DNA from: Vibrio mytili
Lineage (GTDB): Bacteria; Pseudomonadota; Gammaproteobacteria; Enterobacterales; Vibrionaceae
Assembly (NCBI RefSeq): GCF_000830505.1
Contig: NZ_JXOK01000061.1
Location: 1-64,000 of the forward strand
Length of the DNA stretch: 64,000 bases
Reading direction: 5' to 3'
The notes below the pieces were generated by a model. That model was given only the letters and a program-made list of their open reading frames with translations. It had not been told where the DNA came from and made no database searches. Positions 36,715-44,652 of the stretch are shown here, piece after piece. Position 1 is the first letter of the stretch, and every line of letters starts with the position of its first letter. The translations under genes and the position numbers were made by a program.

Positions 36715-38076
36715 ATGCGCTATTCACCCAAAAAGCCGTGTTATTTTGTATCTTTTTTTCTTACTTTTTTCGCTTCATGTGTAGGGATTATTGAGCTGGT
36801 TCACCACGATCAGCAAAACGTTTACCAAAGACGCGATCAAATTGAGGCAAAAGATCAACTGTCAGTCATTCGCTCTAATTTAGAAGCGATTCTCATGGCA
36901 GATATTTATAAAGTGAGCACCTTAGCTACATTGATCTCCTTGTTGCCAAACCGTGATGAACGAGATTTGAGAGTGGCTGCAGAGCGAATACAGCGCAAGA
37001 GTAAACATATTTCGACTATCGGGATTGCACCAAATGACGTGGTTACTCACGTTTTTCCGTTGCAAGGAAATGAAAGTGTGCTCGGGTTGGAGTATCGACA
37101 TTTTCCTAACCAGTGGTCGCAAGTGAAAAAAGCGCGAGAGATACAAGAAATCTTTATTGCCGGACCTATTTCATTGGTTCAAGGCGGACGCGGCTTGATT
37201 GCCAGATTACCGGTTTTTAGTGATGCGCCGCTCAACGAGAACTATTGGGGCGTGATCAGCGCTGTCATCAATTTTGACTCGCTACTCCAAGATGCTGGAG
37301 TATTCGATTTTTCTTATCGTTACCCTTTAACCATACGAGGTTATGATAGCAGTGGGGAGTTCGGGGACATTTTCTTTGGTACCGCAAATGATCCAAGCAA
37401 ATTGTATGCGAAAGAGGTGGTCCATTTTCCTTATGGTGGATGGAGCATGGCTGTGTTTTCTGGGGATAAACTCAAAGAACAGTTACCATGGTACGAGGTG
37501 AACATCGTGAGATTGATTGGTTATCCGATGTTATTGGTGCTAAGCATTGCGATCTTCGTGATTTACCGACTTTACATCATCGCTAACCAACGAGCGTTGC
37601 ACGATGAGCTGACTCGTTTGCCGAATCGTCGGAACTTTATGCATTCATTCAAGCGACAATTTGAAATTGCTCAACGTTACCAACAAGACTATAGCTTTGC
37701 TTTGATTAATATCGATCTGGACCGATTTAAAAGCATCAATGACACCTATGGGCACAATGCTGGTGATAAAGTATTGATCGCGGCAGCTGAGCGTATTTTA
37801 GGCGGTTTACGAAAGTCAGATATTGTTGCTCGTATGGGGGGGGATGAGTTTTTAGCTATCGTGCATAATCCTCAATCTGAACAAAGTTTGGAAGCGTTAA
37901 TCTTTAAGCTAAAAGGTGTTTTGAGTAAAACTCCTATCATTTATGACGAACATCTTATTTATTTAGAGGTCAGCATTGGCTACGCGATGTTTGATCCAAA
38001 AATGCTCTCGCCGGAGCAAATGTTAAAAGTGGCAGATGAAAAGATGTATCAACAGAAGCACAAAAGTCGAGATTAA
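36715..38076 (+). CDS. CHASE-domain membrane diguanylate cyclase
   Basis: A 453-residue protein. TM1 (about 10-28), a periplasmic CHASE-type sensor (about 60-260, with STIGIAPNDVVTHVFPLQGN), TM2 (about 265-290), then GGDEF (about 300-450) with the intact active site MGGDEFLAI and an inhibitory RxxD site (RKSD) five residues before it. It should make cyclic di-GMP from GTP in response to an external signal and be subject to product inhibition. It is immediately upstream of the Qrr RNA on the same strand, but its stop is about 150 bases from the RNA start, so they are separate units. Confidence 0.92.
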   Translation: MRYSPKKPCYFVSFFLTFFASCVGIIELVHHDQQNVYQRRDQIEAKDQLSVIRSNLEAILMADIYKVSTLATLISLLPNRDERDLRVAAERIQRKSKHISTIGIAPNDVVTHVFPLQGNESVLGLEYRHFPNQWSQVKKAREIQEIFIAGPISLVQGGRGLIARLPVFSDAPLNENYWGVISAVINFDSLLQDAGVFDFSYRYPLTIRGYDSSGEFGDIFFGTANDPSKLYAKEVVHFPYGGWSMAVFSGDKLKEQLPWYEVNIVRLIGYPMLLVLSIAIFVIYRLYIIANQRALHDELTRLPNRRNFMHSFKRQFEIAQRYQQDYSFALINIDLDRFKSINDTYGHNAGDKVLIAAAERILGGLRKSDIVARMGGDEFLAIVHNPQSEQSLEALIFKLKGVLSKTPIIYDEHLIYLEVSIGYAMFDPKMLSPEQMLKVADEKMYQQKHKSRD

Positions 38077-38112
38077 CAAGTTTCACTGCATTGAGTGGCT
38101 TATTGGTTTTGT

Positions 38113-38138
38113 TTGCATTTTGCATTTGCGTATTGCAA
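38113..38138 (+). promoter_or_regulatory. two adjacent LuxO-type binding sites upstream of qrr
   Basis: TTGCATTTTGCAT and TTGCGTATTGCAA each match the LuxO consensus TTGCAWWWTGCAA with one mismatch. They lie about 90-115 bases upstream of the RNA start, as expected for a sigma-54 activator. Confidence 0.85.
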
Positions 38139-38201
38139 ATAAACTGGTTAACAAAGCAACGATATGCATCAATATCCGCTTGAATGACACATTTTTAATG
38201 T

Positions 38202-38217
38202 TGGCACGAATAATGCT
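38202..38217 (+). promoter_or_regulatory. sigma-54 promoter of qrr
   Basis: TGGCACGAATAATGCT carries the -24 GG and -12 GC elements with correct spacing (consensus TGGCACNNNNNTTGCW). It places +1 near 38228. Confidence 0.92.
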
Positions 38218-38227
38218 ATATGTTAGG

Positions 38228-38334
38228 TGACCCTTATTAAGCCGAGGGTCACCTAGCCAACTGACGTTGTTAGTGAATACATTTTGTTCACATTTATCTA
38301 TCGCCAATCACGTTTATTGTGATTGGCGTTTTTT
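38228..38334 (+). ncRNA. qrr: Qrr quorum-regulatory small RNA
   Basis: About 107 bases, the normal Qrr length. Stem 1 is TGACCC...GGGTCA. The conserved core GAGGGTCACCTAGCCAACTG and then ACGTTGTTAGTGAAT is the part that pairs with luxR/hapR, luxO and other mRNAs. The 3' end is the hairpin CGCCAATCAC/GTGATTGGCG with a T run. Qrr RNAs act with Hfq at low cell density when LuxO is phosphorylated. The numbering (Qrr2-5) cannot be set from sequence alone. Confidence 0.97.
38302..38334 (+). terminator. terminator of the Qrr RNA
   Basis: CGCCAATCAC and GTGATTGGCG form a perfect 10-bp stem, followed by TTTTTTC. Confidence 0.93.
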
Positions 38335-38367
38335 CTTTTAGTATCCGCTGTTTTTCTACTGCTAGTG

Positions 38368-39939
38368 TTACATATCAAGTAAGTTAACTTGATCGCTTAA
38401 ATTGTCCGCTTGATTGCAATTGCTCTCGCCGCTATGGCTGTAGCAGCTTGGTTGTCTTGGACAGACGGCTCCTCTAGAACAGATTAATCTCGCTTCTGTT
38501 TGAATTCCGCGCTCTATCCAGTTGATATTTAAGATCTTCGCGATAGTTGTTAAGTCTTTTTTAATATGTCTAGGGATGACACTGCTCCCTCCAGATGACA
38601 CGCAGAGTGATTTCAACTCTTCTGCGATGGATATTGCATCACCGCCTTGGGCAGAGATCGCAGGATTCAGATCGATGCCAGCACATAATACGCGGTTGTT
38701 ACCCGCAGGGTCGGCAACATTAATCGATTCGCAACAGTAAATGCGTGGCTCATTACCCACGTTGAGAATGGAAATTTGTGCGGAACTGGTATCCAACGGT
38801 TGTGCTAAGCGTCGGAAAACCGCCCAGTGTTGACAAGGGTCGTTCACTTTACGCATGTTGCCCCAAGGCAGCGGAATGCCATTCCCTCTGTAAACAGCTT
38901 TGAGTTTACCTGGTCCATATGCATCGAAATAGTGCCAGTGAGGGTAGGGAGACACGACGGTCATTCTACGCATCGCGACCGACGGGGAAACACCTGCCTT
39001 TTTATGGACACTGATCTCGTACCCTGAGCGGTCTAGGAGTTGTCGGAACGGAACTTTGGGGCATAACAATGCACCAGCAAAGAAGCTGGATTCGAAATCA
39101 CGCCAAGCTTGCAAAATGTCTTGCGAATTAAGTTCTGAGTTGGAGAACTGAGTTTCAGTTTGTTCCCAGTTGTGCTGGTGTCCGATAGAAAGCACATTGT
39201 TCATTGCGTCACTGCTATGTAAAACTCGATGACCAATGTACACCGCCAAATCGTACTTGAGTCTTGTTGGATAGTCACGCATGCGTGTATTTAGATAAAT
39301 AGTATTGGGCGCTTCCATAAAAGACGTCACCAGTTGCTTTGCACTCACTCCAAGTTCATCGATCACATCTTTTGGTGCGCGGTCAATCCAACGAATGTCT
39401 AGCCCCATACTTTTGGCAATGTCGATCAAATCTTCTACCGACAGATTTAAGCGCTTTAGACCAATTTCTTCAGCGGCACGCTCTAAATCAGGGAAATGGT
39501 TTTGATGGTTTTCTTGATGAGCTCGAATTAACAAGTGGGCAAATTGACGTCCTGTGATACCGGTTTGGGACAGCATTTCCGGAATGGCGATTTGGAGGAT
39601 GTCGTTGGAAAATAGGAAGCTCGGTTCAAGCGCCATGCCGTTGATTCCGCCTCGATTGCCCTTGTTGGGTGTGATGGCGTCGAGCTCTGGTTCATCATCT
39701 AGAAACCAAGTTGGATCTTTCTGAAAAACTTCAGCGATCACTTCTAGCATATCGATGCTTGGCACGCGTTTACCGCGTTCTATCATTGAAAGATAAGACA
39801 CAGACGGAGCGTACTCTGGGTTGATTCTAACGCAGCGCGCAGACAAGTCTTCCATTGTTAAATGGTTATTCTTCCTCAGGTTACGAATTTTTGTACCTAG
39901 AAAGTGAGACTGACGAATAAGGCTTTTTGACACAGACAT
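38368..39939 (-). CDS. ScfR/DUF3612-family XRE transcriptional regulator
   Basis: A 523-residue protein. The N-terminal XRE helix-turn-helix (about 13-75: LGTKIRNLRKNNHLTMEDLS, SYLSMIERGKRVPSI) is followed by an IrrE/ImmA-like part and a DUF3612 region. The C-terminus has a Cys-rich stretch (CSRGAVCPRQPSCYSHSGESNC) that could bind metal or form disulphides. Related short-chain-fatty-acid regulators (ScfR/RamB type) control acetate and glyoxylate genes. It is divergent from the gene at 40112, which is its most likely target. Confidence 0.82.
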   Translation of the reverse strand: MSVSKSLIRQSHFLGTKIRNLRKNNHLTMEDLSARCVRINPEYAPSVSYLSMIERGKRVPSIDMLEVIAEVFQKDPTWFLDDEPELDAITPNKGNRGGINGMALEPSFLFSNDILQIAIPEMLSQTGITGRQFAHLLIRAHQENHQNHFPDLERAAEEIGLKRLNLSVEDLIDIAKSMGLDIRWIDRAPKDVIDELGVSAKQLVTSFMEAPNTIYLNTRMRDYPTRLKYDLAVYIGHRVLHSSDAMNNVLSIGHQHNWEQTETQFSNSELNSQDILQAWRDFESSFFAGALLCPKVPFRQLLDRSGYEISVHKKAGVSPSVAMRRMTVVSPYPHWHYFDAYGPGKLKAVYRGNGIPLPWGNMRKVNDPCQHWAVFRRLAQPLDTSSAQISILNVGNEPRIYCCESINVADPAGNNRVLCAGIDLNPAISAQGGDAISIAEELKSLCVSSGGSSVIPRHIKKDLTTIAKILNINWIERGIQTEARLICSRGAVCPRQPSCYSHSGESNCNQADNLSDQVNLLDM

Positions 39940-39974
39940 TTGTAAAATTCACATTGTAAAATTTTTGTTGTGAA
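39940..39974. promoter_or_regulatory. repeats in the divergent promoter region of the DUF3612 regulator
   Basis: TTGTAAAATT occurs twice with a 14-base period (39940-39949 and 39954-39963), and TTCACA (39948-39953) is inverted as TGTGAA (39969-39974). This is a candidate autoregulatory operator directly upstream of the regulator start. Confidence 0.45.
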
Positions 39975-40111
39975 ATTGTAGTCAATTTTTCGCTAGTCTA
40001 CATAATAAGCAGGCAAGAAAATTAACCATCAACTTCACAGATTTGCCTGAAACTTAAACGAGAGTATTAAGTTTTTACTCTAAAAGAGTGTTCAAGTACG
40101 AGGATATGACG

Positions 40112-40690
40112 ATGAATATGCTGAACTTCGATAATAAAGAAATGACACAACAACAACGCCCATTTATCGCTGAAGCTGTATTTGCCGTCGAAGCGGTAAG
40201 TGCATCTCAGCAAAACGAAAAGCAAGGAAAAGCTAAGCAGTTGCTCGACCGTATGTTTCCTTTAGAAAACGGATCCCACCAAGATGTTTCTAGCTATGTT
40301 ATCGATTACCGTCATGTGTTGGCGTATTTTAAAGATGGCACACATAGCGGTCTGAAAAGCCCAAAACATTTTGTTGCATACACAGGTGAAAAAGAAGATC
40401 CGAAATCAATTTTATTTAAAGACGATTCGGGCAACCATGTTGAAGTGCTGTTTGGTTGTCACAAGGGGACAGGTTGTGTTGAATTGATGGACATTGATGA
40501 CATCCAACTTGAAACTCGGACAACGTTTTCGCCAGAACTCACAGGCAATGCACCTACGGCAATGCGTCACTGGATAAGTTTGGTGAAAGGTGACCAAAAG
40601 GGTAAACCGATGGCATGCAGTGAAGATAAAGAATACACCGCGAAAAACGGTGACGACTATACGCTGAGCTACTGCTACCGGGTGGGTTGA
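40112..40690 (+). CDS. conserved protein of unknown function, divergent from the DUF3612 regulator
   Basis: About 192 residues from the ATG at 40112, which has GAGG 8 bases upstream; ATG at 40106 and GTG at 40088 are in frame but poorly spaced. There is no signal peptide or TM helix. Conserved-looking blocks are VSSYVIDYRHVLAYFKDGTH, SILFKDDSGNHVEVLFGCHK and CVELMDIDDIQLETRTTF. Four Cys residues are present. I do not recognise a domain. The neighbour regulator type hints at a link to acetate or glyoxylate metabolism. At this size it cannot be a full malate synthase, should it carry such a name elsewhere. A terminator follows. Confidence 0.72.
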   Translation: MNMLNFDNKEMTQQQRPFIAEAVFAVEAVSASQQNEKQGKAKQLLDRMFPLENGSHQDVSSYVIDYRHVLAYFKDGTHSGLKSPKHFVAYTGEKEDPKSILFKDDSGNHVEVLFGCHKGTGCVELMDIDDIQLETRTTFSPELTGNAPTAMRHWISLVKGDQKGKPMACSEDKEYTAKNGDDYTLSYCYRVG

Positions 40691-40753
40691 GAGGCGTATC
40701 ATGGACCATTATATTGGTCTCTTACAACCTGTCACTGGACGTGAAACAAAAAT

Positions 40754-40783
40754 AAACCCTGTCTCTGTGAGAGCAGGGTTTTT
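40754..40783 (+). terminator. terminator after the gene at 40112
   Basis: AAACCCTG-CTCT pairs with AGAG-CAGGGTTT (one bulged T), followed by TTTT. Confidence 0.88.
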
Positions 40784-40833
40784 GCTTATCTATTGGCACT
40801 AAACTCACGAAAATCGGAATTCATCTCACGACA

Positions 40834-41856
40834 TCAAAGTGGCATCACTCGATTACGACCAAGTTGCTTGGCGTCGTAAAGGTGCTCATCCGCCTTAAAT
40901 ATTAAAGACTCGGCAGTGTCACCGCTCTCGAACTCGGCCACACCAAATGAGGCGGTAATATTGTGGATTTGTGTCCCGGTGCGCTTATCTGTAACACGTA
41001 ACTTTTCTAGCATACGGCGTAAGGTGTCCGCATATTGGCGTGCAATACGCAACGATTTGTTGGGAATGATGAGTGCAAATTCTTCTCCGCCAAAGCGATA
41101 AGCACACGCGCCGTCTCGACAACTTTGTTGCAGTCTTTTTGCAATGGCTTTGAGAACATTATCACCAAAAAGATGGCCATAACTGTCGTTAAATTCTTTG
41201 AAATGGTCGATATCAAGCATGATGATCGACATGTCTTGATTTGCTTCAATTAATGCAGTGATGTCTTTGTTGAATGCGCGCCGATTGTAAAGGTTCGTTA
41301 AACCATCGAACAATGCTTCTTTTTGTACTTCTTCAAGTTGCTTTTTAAGGCGAGCAATTTCACCACTGGCATTGTTGAGCTGGCGGCTTAGAAAGGCTGT
41401 TGAATGACGAATGTCATGTGATTCCGAAACCAGTTGACGAATAACTACCATCACGTCTTCAAGATTTAGGTTGCCATCTTCCACTTTTTCTAGTTTATCA
41501 AAGCTTTTATTTACCATCTCGGAGAAGGACGCGGTATCTGAGAGGGTATCGCACATTGTGCTTGAAGCTTCGTTCAGGATGACGCTTATGTTAGCCCGTA
41601 GATCGTCAAGACTGGTTTCTGATTTGTTTGCTACGTAGGTACTGTATAGACGCGTTGTCGCTGTTGGTGGGCAAATACCATAATCTTCCAGTACTTTGTC
41701 TAGCTCAAAGTTGAGTTCTGGGATGGTGTTATCGACATACGTATACCACAACGCATAGTTGGCTGGCGTTGTCGCTACGTAGTTTTTTATCATTAATGGC
41801 ACCGCTTTCTTTAAGTTCGCGGTCGATTTCTTAAACTCGTCGTTCATTCCTGACAT
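40834..41856 (-). CDS. cytosolic diguanylate cyclase
   Basis: A 340-residue protein without TM helices. The N-terminal half is helical (TTPANYALWYTYVDNTIPEL is a common start in this cyclase type), with a coiled coil (about 150-175) leading into GGDEF (about 175-340). The active site is FGGEEFALI, and LDIDHFKEFNDSYGH gives the Mg-binding Asp. The inhibitory RxxD site is degenerate (RDGA), so product inhibition may be weak. It should make cyclic di-GMP. It converges with the preceding plus-strand gene. Confidence 0.9.
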   Translation of the reverse strand: MSGMNDEFKKSTANLKKAVPLMIKNYVATTPANYALWYTYVDNTIPELNFELDKVLEDYGICPPTATTRLYSTYVANKSETSLDDLRANISVILNEASSTMCDTLSDTASFSEMVNKSFDKLEKVEDGNLNLEDVMVVIRQLVSESHDIRHSTAFLSRQLNNASGEIARLKKQLEEVQKEALFDGLTNLYNRRAFNKDITALIEANQDMSIIMLDIDHFKEFNDSYGHLFGDNVLKAIAKRLQQSCRDGACAYRFGGEEFALIIPNKSLRIARQYADTLRRMLEKLRVTDKRTGTQIHNITASFGVAEFESGDTAESLIFKADEHLYDAKQLGRNRVMPL

Positions 41857-42044
41857 GGCAATAGAATAAAGGGAATGACTGTAGATTAACGGATTTTCAT
41901 GATAATCGCTTCAATTTTATTACTTTTGTTGAATTTATGCGTGTCTAAAATGAATTTAAGAGGTCTGGTTCAAATTGTTTCAATGTCAGTACGCCATTTT
42001 TGTTGAACCAAGCGCGATGAGGTGGTCGAGGTGAGGTTTATCGT

Positions 42045-42227
42045 ATGAAAACACGGTTACATTCTTCGGTTTTGTATTCAAGAAGGTACCTGCAACCGAT
42101 CGATTTAAAGCCCCATTCCGTATATGACCACGTGGAAAGAGAACGATGGGACCAACCGTTGGTTGAGATGATGGCAAAGAGAAAGCAAGTGGGGAGTATC
42201 GAATGCGTTATAAAACGGTACGATTGA
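42045..42227 (+). CDS. possible small protein upstream of photolyase
   Basis: A 60-residue frame with a GTGAGG ribosome-binding site that overlaps the photolyase start by 25 bases. The sequence is basic and hydrophilic (HSVYDHVERERWDQPLVEMM) with no recognised domain. Tight overlap with a downstream gene that has its own site inside this frame would fit translational coupling, but an opposite-strand frame of similar size exists, so the case is weak. Confidence 0.3.
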   Translation: MKTRLHSSVLYSRRYLQPIDLKPHSVYDHVERERWDQPLVEMMAKRKQVGSIECVIKRYD

Positions 42228-43747
42228 TTTTGGGCGATCAACTCAACAGTGATCACTCTTGGTTTCAGTCAGTCGATGATAACGTGATCTACGTGATAGC
42301 AGAGCTCAAGCAAGAGAATACCTATGTGACGCATCATATTCAGAAGGTATGCGCTTTCTTTTCTGCGATGGCAACGTTCGCTAAGGAAAAGCAAAGTGAA
42401 GGGCATCATGTGTTGTATCTTACGCTAGACGATACTGCTCCCTTCGAGAATCTCGAACACTTACTGAAACATTATGCTCGCGAGGTAGGCGCGATAAAGT
42501 TTGAATATCAAAGACCAGATGAATATCGGCTGCTAGAGCAGCTCGCTCAACTGAAAATTAATGATGTTGTCATACGTTGTGTTGATAGTGAACATTTCTT
42601 GTTGCCTTTTGAGGAGATAGAAACGCAGTTCCCGCAAGGGAAGCACGTCATGATGGAACATTTTTATCGCCGCATGAGGAAACGGTTTAACATTTTAATG
42701 CAGGATGGTAATCCTATCGGTGGCAAGTGGAATTACGATGCAAACAACCGCAATAAGTTAAAGCGCAAAGATATTGAGGAACTACCCGCCCCTTTGATGT
42801 TCAGTTCAGATGTGAATGACGTCGTGAAACGATTGCAAAGGCATAACATTCAGACCATTGGTCGGATGGAAGGCGAGCTTCTTTGGCCTATAAGCCGCAC
42901 GCAAAGCTTGTCACTACTCGCACATTTCTGCCAAGTTTGTTTGCCAAATTTTGGGCGATTTCAAGATGCGATGACGGCGGAGCATGGAGCGAAGTGGAGC
43001 CTGTATCATAGTCGTTTATCTTTTTCGCTCAACAGTAAATTACTCCACCCACAAGAAGTCATTAATGCCGCATTGAGCACCTTCAATTCAAACCCGGCTG
43101 TAGACATTGCCCAGGTGGAAGGGTTCATACGTCAAATCCTAGGTTGGCGAGAGTTTATCCGCGGCGTGTATTGGGCCAATATGCCACAGTATCCCATAAA
43201 GAACGAACTGGGTGTTGCGCGCCAACTTCCGAGCTATTTTTGGACGGGTAAAACCAAGATGGCGTGCATGAAAAATGCGATTGGTCAGTCTCTAGACTAC
43301 GCCTATGCTCATCACATTCAACGCTTAATGGTGACCGGTAATTTTTGTCTGTTAACCGAAATAGACCCCGACCAAGTAGATGAGTGGTATCTCGGCATTT
43401 ATGTTGATGCAATTGAATGGGTGGAAATGCCTAACACACGTGGCATGGCGCTGTTTGCTGACGGTGGAATTGTGGGGACAAAGCCTTACGCGGCGAGTGG
43501 TTCATACATCCACAAAATGAGCGATTACTGCAAAAACTGCCATTACGATAATAAAGCCCGAAGTGGCGAAGATTCTTGCCCATTCAATAGTTTGTATTGG
43601 CGTTTCATGCACAAGCACGAGCAGCGTTTGGCCCGCAACCCTCGCATCGGGATGATTTTTCGGGCTTGGGACAATATGGAAACCGCACAACGCAACGCTA
43701 TTTTACAGACGGCTGAGCACTACATCGCTAATTTGGAGAGCTTATAA
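42203..43747 (+). CDS. FeS-type prokaryotic (6-4) photolyase / cryptochrome-related protein
   Basis: A 514-residue flavoprotein of the FeS-BCP family (as PhrB of Agrobacterium), which uses light to reverse (6-4) photoproducts. The N-terminus VRLILGDQLNSDHSWF is the family's antenna domain. The FAD part has MVTGNFCLLTEIDPDQVDEW and YVDAIEWVEMPNTRGM. The Fe-S cysteines are visible in ACMKNA, YCKNCHY and DSCPFN. It has a strong GGGGAG site and is followed with a one-base overlap by an SDR gene, so they are co-expressed. Confidence 0.92.
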   Translation: MRYKTVRLILGDQLNSDHSWFQSVDDNVIYVIAELKQENTYVTHHIQKVCAFFSAMATFAKEKQSEGHHVLYLTLDDTAPFENLEHLLKHYAREVGAIKFEYQRPDEYRLLEQLAQLKINDVVIRCVDSEHFLLPFEEIETQFPQGKHVMMEHFYRRMRKRFNILMQDGNPIGGKWNYDANNRNKLKRKDIEELPAPLMFSSDVNDVVKRLQRHNIQTIGRMEGELLWPISRTQSLSLLAHFCQVCLPNFGRFQDAMTAEHGAKWSLYHSRLSFSLNSKLLHPQEVINAALSTFNSNPAVDIAQVEGFIRQILGWREFIRGVYWANMPQYPIKNELGVARQLPSYFWTGKTKMACMKNAIGQSLDYAYAHHIQRLMVTGNFCLLTEIDPDQVDEWYLGIYVDAIEWVEMPNTRGMALFADGGIVGTKPYAASGSYIHKMSDYCKNCHYDNKARSGEDSCPFNSLYWRFMHKHEQRLARNPRIGMIFRAWDNMETAQRNAILQTAEHYIANLESL

Positions 43748-44454
43748 TGAAAATTTTAATCGTTGGCGGCAATGGGGGGATTGGCTTGGCTATGGTGCAA
43801 GAGGCCGTTAAACGTTTCCCTAATGCAGATGTACACGCCACATATCATACAGAAAAACCAGCTTGGCAGGCTCTGCGTGTTGCATGGCATCAATTAGACG
43901 CGAGCAACGAATCTCAAGTTCAACTGCTCAGTGAATCGATTGAAGATATCGACTGGGTGATTAATTGTGTTGGTCTGTTGCACACCCCTGAAAAAGGACC
44001 AGAAAAAAACCTAGGTGCGTTAGACCCAGACTTTTTCATGCGCAATATCACCGTGAATACTTTGCCCAGTCTATTGTTGGCAAAATATTTCACTCCTCAG
44101 TTAAAGCGCAGGCAAGCCCCTAAATTTGCGGTTATATCTGCGAAAGTGGGTAGTATCGCCGACAATCGATTAGGTGGATGGTACAGTTATCGCGTATCAA
44201 AAAGCGCTCTCAATATGTTTCTTAAAACGATGTCGATTGAATGGCAACGAACTGTAAAAAATGGTGTCGTATTAGCTTTCCACCCCGGGACAACCGATAC
44301 CGCGCTATCCGAGCCATTTCAGGACAATGTACCAGTCGGTAAGTTATTCACACCACAACACGTCGCGGAGGATTTGCTTGGCTTGCTGGAAAAAGCTACC
44401 CCGCAAGATAGCGGGGCATTTTGGGCGTACGATGGTGAAATACTCCCATGGTAA
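43747..44454 (+). CDS. short-chain dehydrogenase/reductase (CsgA/C-factor-like)
   Basis: A 235-residue NAD(P)-dependent oxidoreductase. It has the Rossmann start LIVGGNGGIGLAM, the catalytic Tyr and Lys in WYSYRVSKSAL, and the Ser in FAVISAKVGS. It resembles the C-factor-type SDRs. It starts inside the photolyase stop codon (TAATG), and this pair is common in marine gammaproteobacteria, which suggests a role tied to light or oxidative damage. The substrate is unknown. Confidence 0.87.
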   Translation: MKILIVGGNGGIGLAMVQEAVKRFPNADVHATYHTEKPAWQALRVAWHQLDASNESQVQLLSESIEDIDWVINCVGLLHTPEKGPEKNLGALDPDFFMRNITVNTLPSLLLAKYFTPQLKRRQAPKFAVISAKVGSIADNRLGGWYSYRVSKSALNMFLKTMSIEWQRTVKNGVVLAFHPGTTDTALSEPFQDNVPVGKLFTPQHVAEDLLGLLEKATPQDSGAFWAYDGEILPW

Positions 44455-44463
44455 AACCATGTT

Positions 44464-44625
44464 TCAAGCCTTAAGGGTAGGCTTCTTTTTCGGCTTGCTG
44501 CTTCGGCAGCGTGTAGAGCAGTACACCACATCTTGCCAATTTTTCGCCCACTTCTTTCGCCAAGAGAAGGGGCGCGCACAAACGGGACAGATTTTCGTCG
44601 GTAGATGAGTTTTAAAACCTTTCAT
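44464..44625 (-). CDS. DUF2256-domain small protein
   Basis: A 53-residue protein not seen in simple ORF lists because of its size. It starts [20 protein letters not shown], continues [20 protein letters not shown], and ends in a basic tail. The two CxxC-type pairs (CPVC, CSTRC) form a probable zinc knuckle, and the pattern P-x-K-x-C-x2-C-x-RPF-x-WRKKW is the DUF2256 hallmark. These genes are frequent neighbours of photolyase/cryptochrome operons. It lies opposite the SDR gene end without overlapping it. The start has only a weak ribosome-binding site. Confidence 0.87.
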   Translation of the reverse strand: MKGFKTHLPTKICPVCARPFSWRKKWAKNWQDVVYCSTRCRSSKPKKKPTLKA

Positions 44626-44652
44626 ACTCAAATCCACTCATCGCCGCCCGGT

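Noticed and set aside
38302-38334. 3' terminator of the GGDEF gene at 36715
   Set aside because: It is 225 bases downstream and is an integral part of the Qrr RNA, although it may also stop read-through.
41986-42256. Two minus-strand frames upstream of photolyase
   Set aside because: They run antisense to the photolyase start and have no domain or good ribosome-binding site.
44319-44579. 86-residue minus-strand frame over the SDR gene end
   Set aside because: It overlaps the SDR gene and the DUF2256 gene in a different frame; DUF2256 has recognisable motifs.
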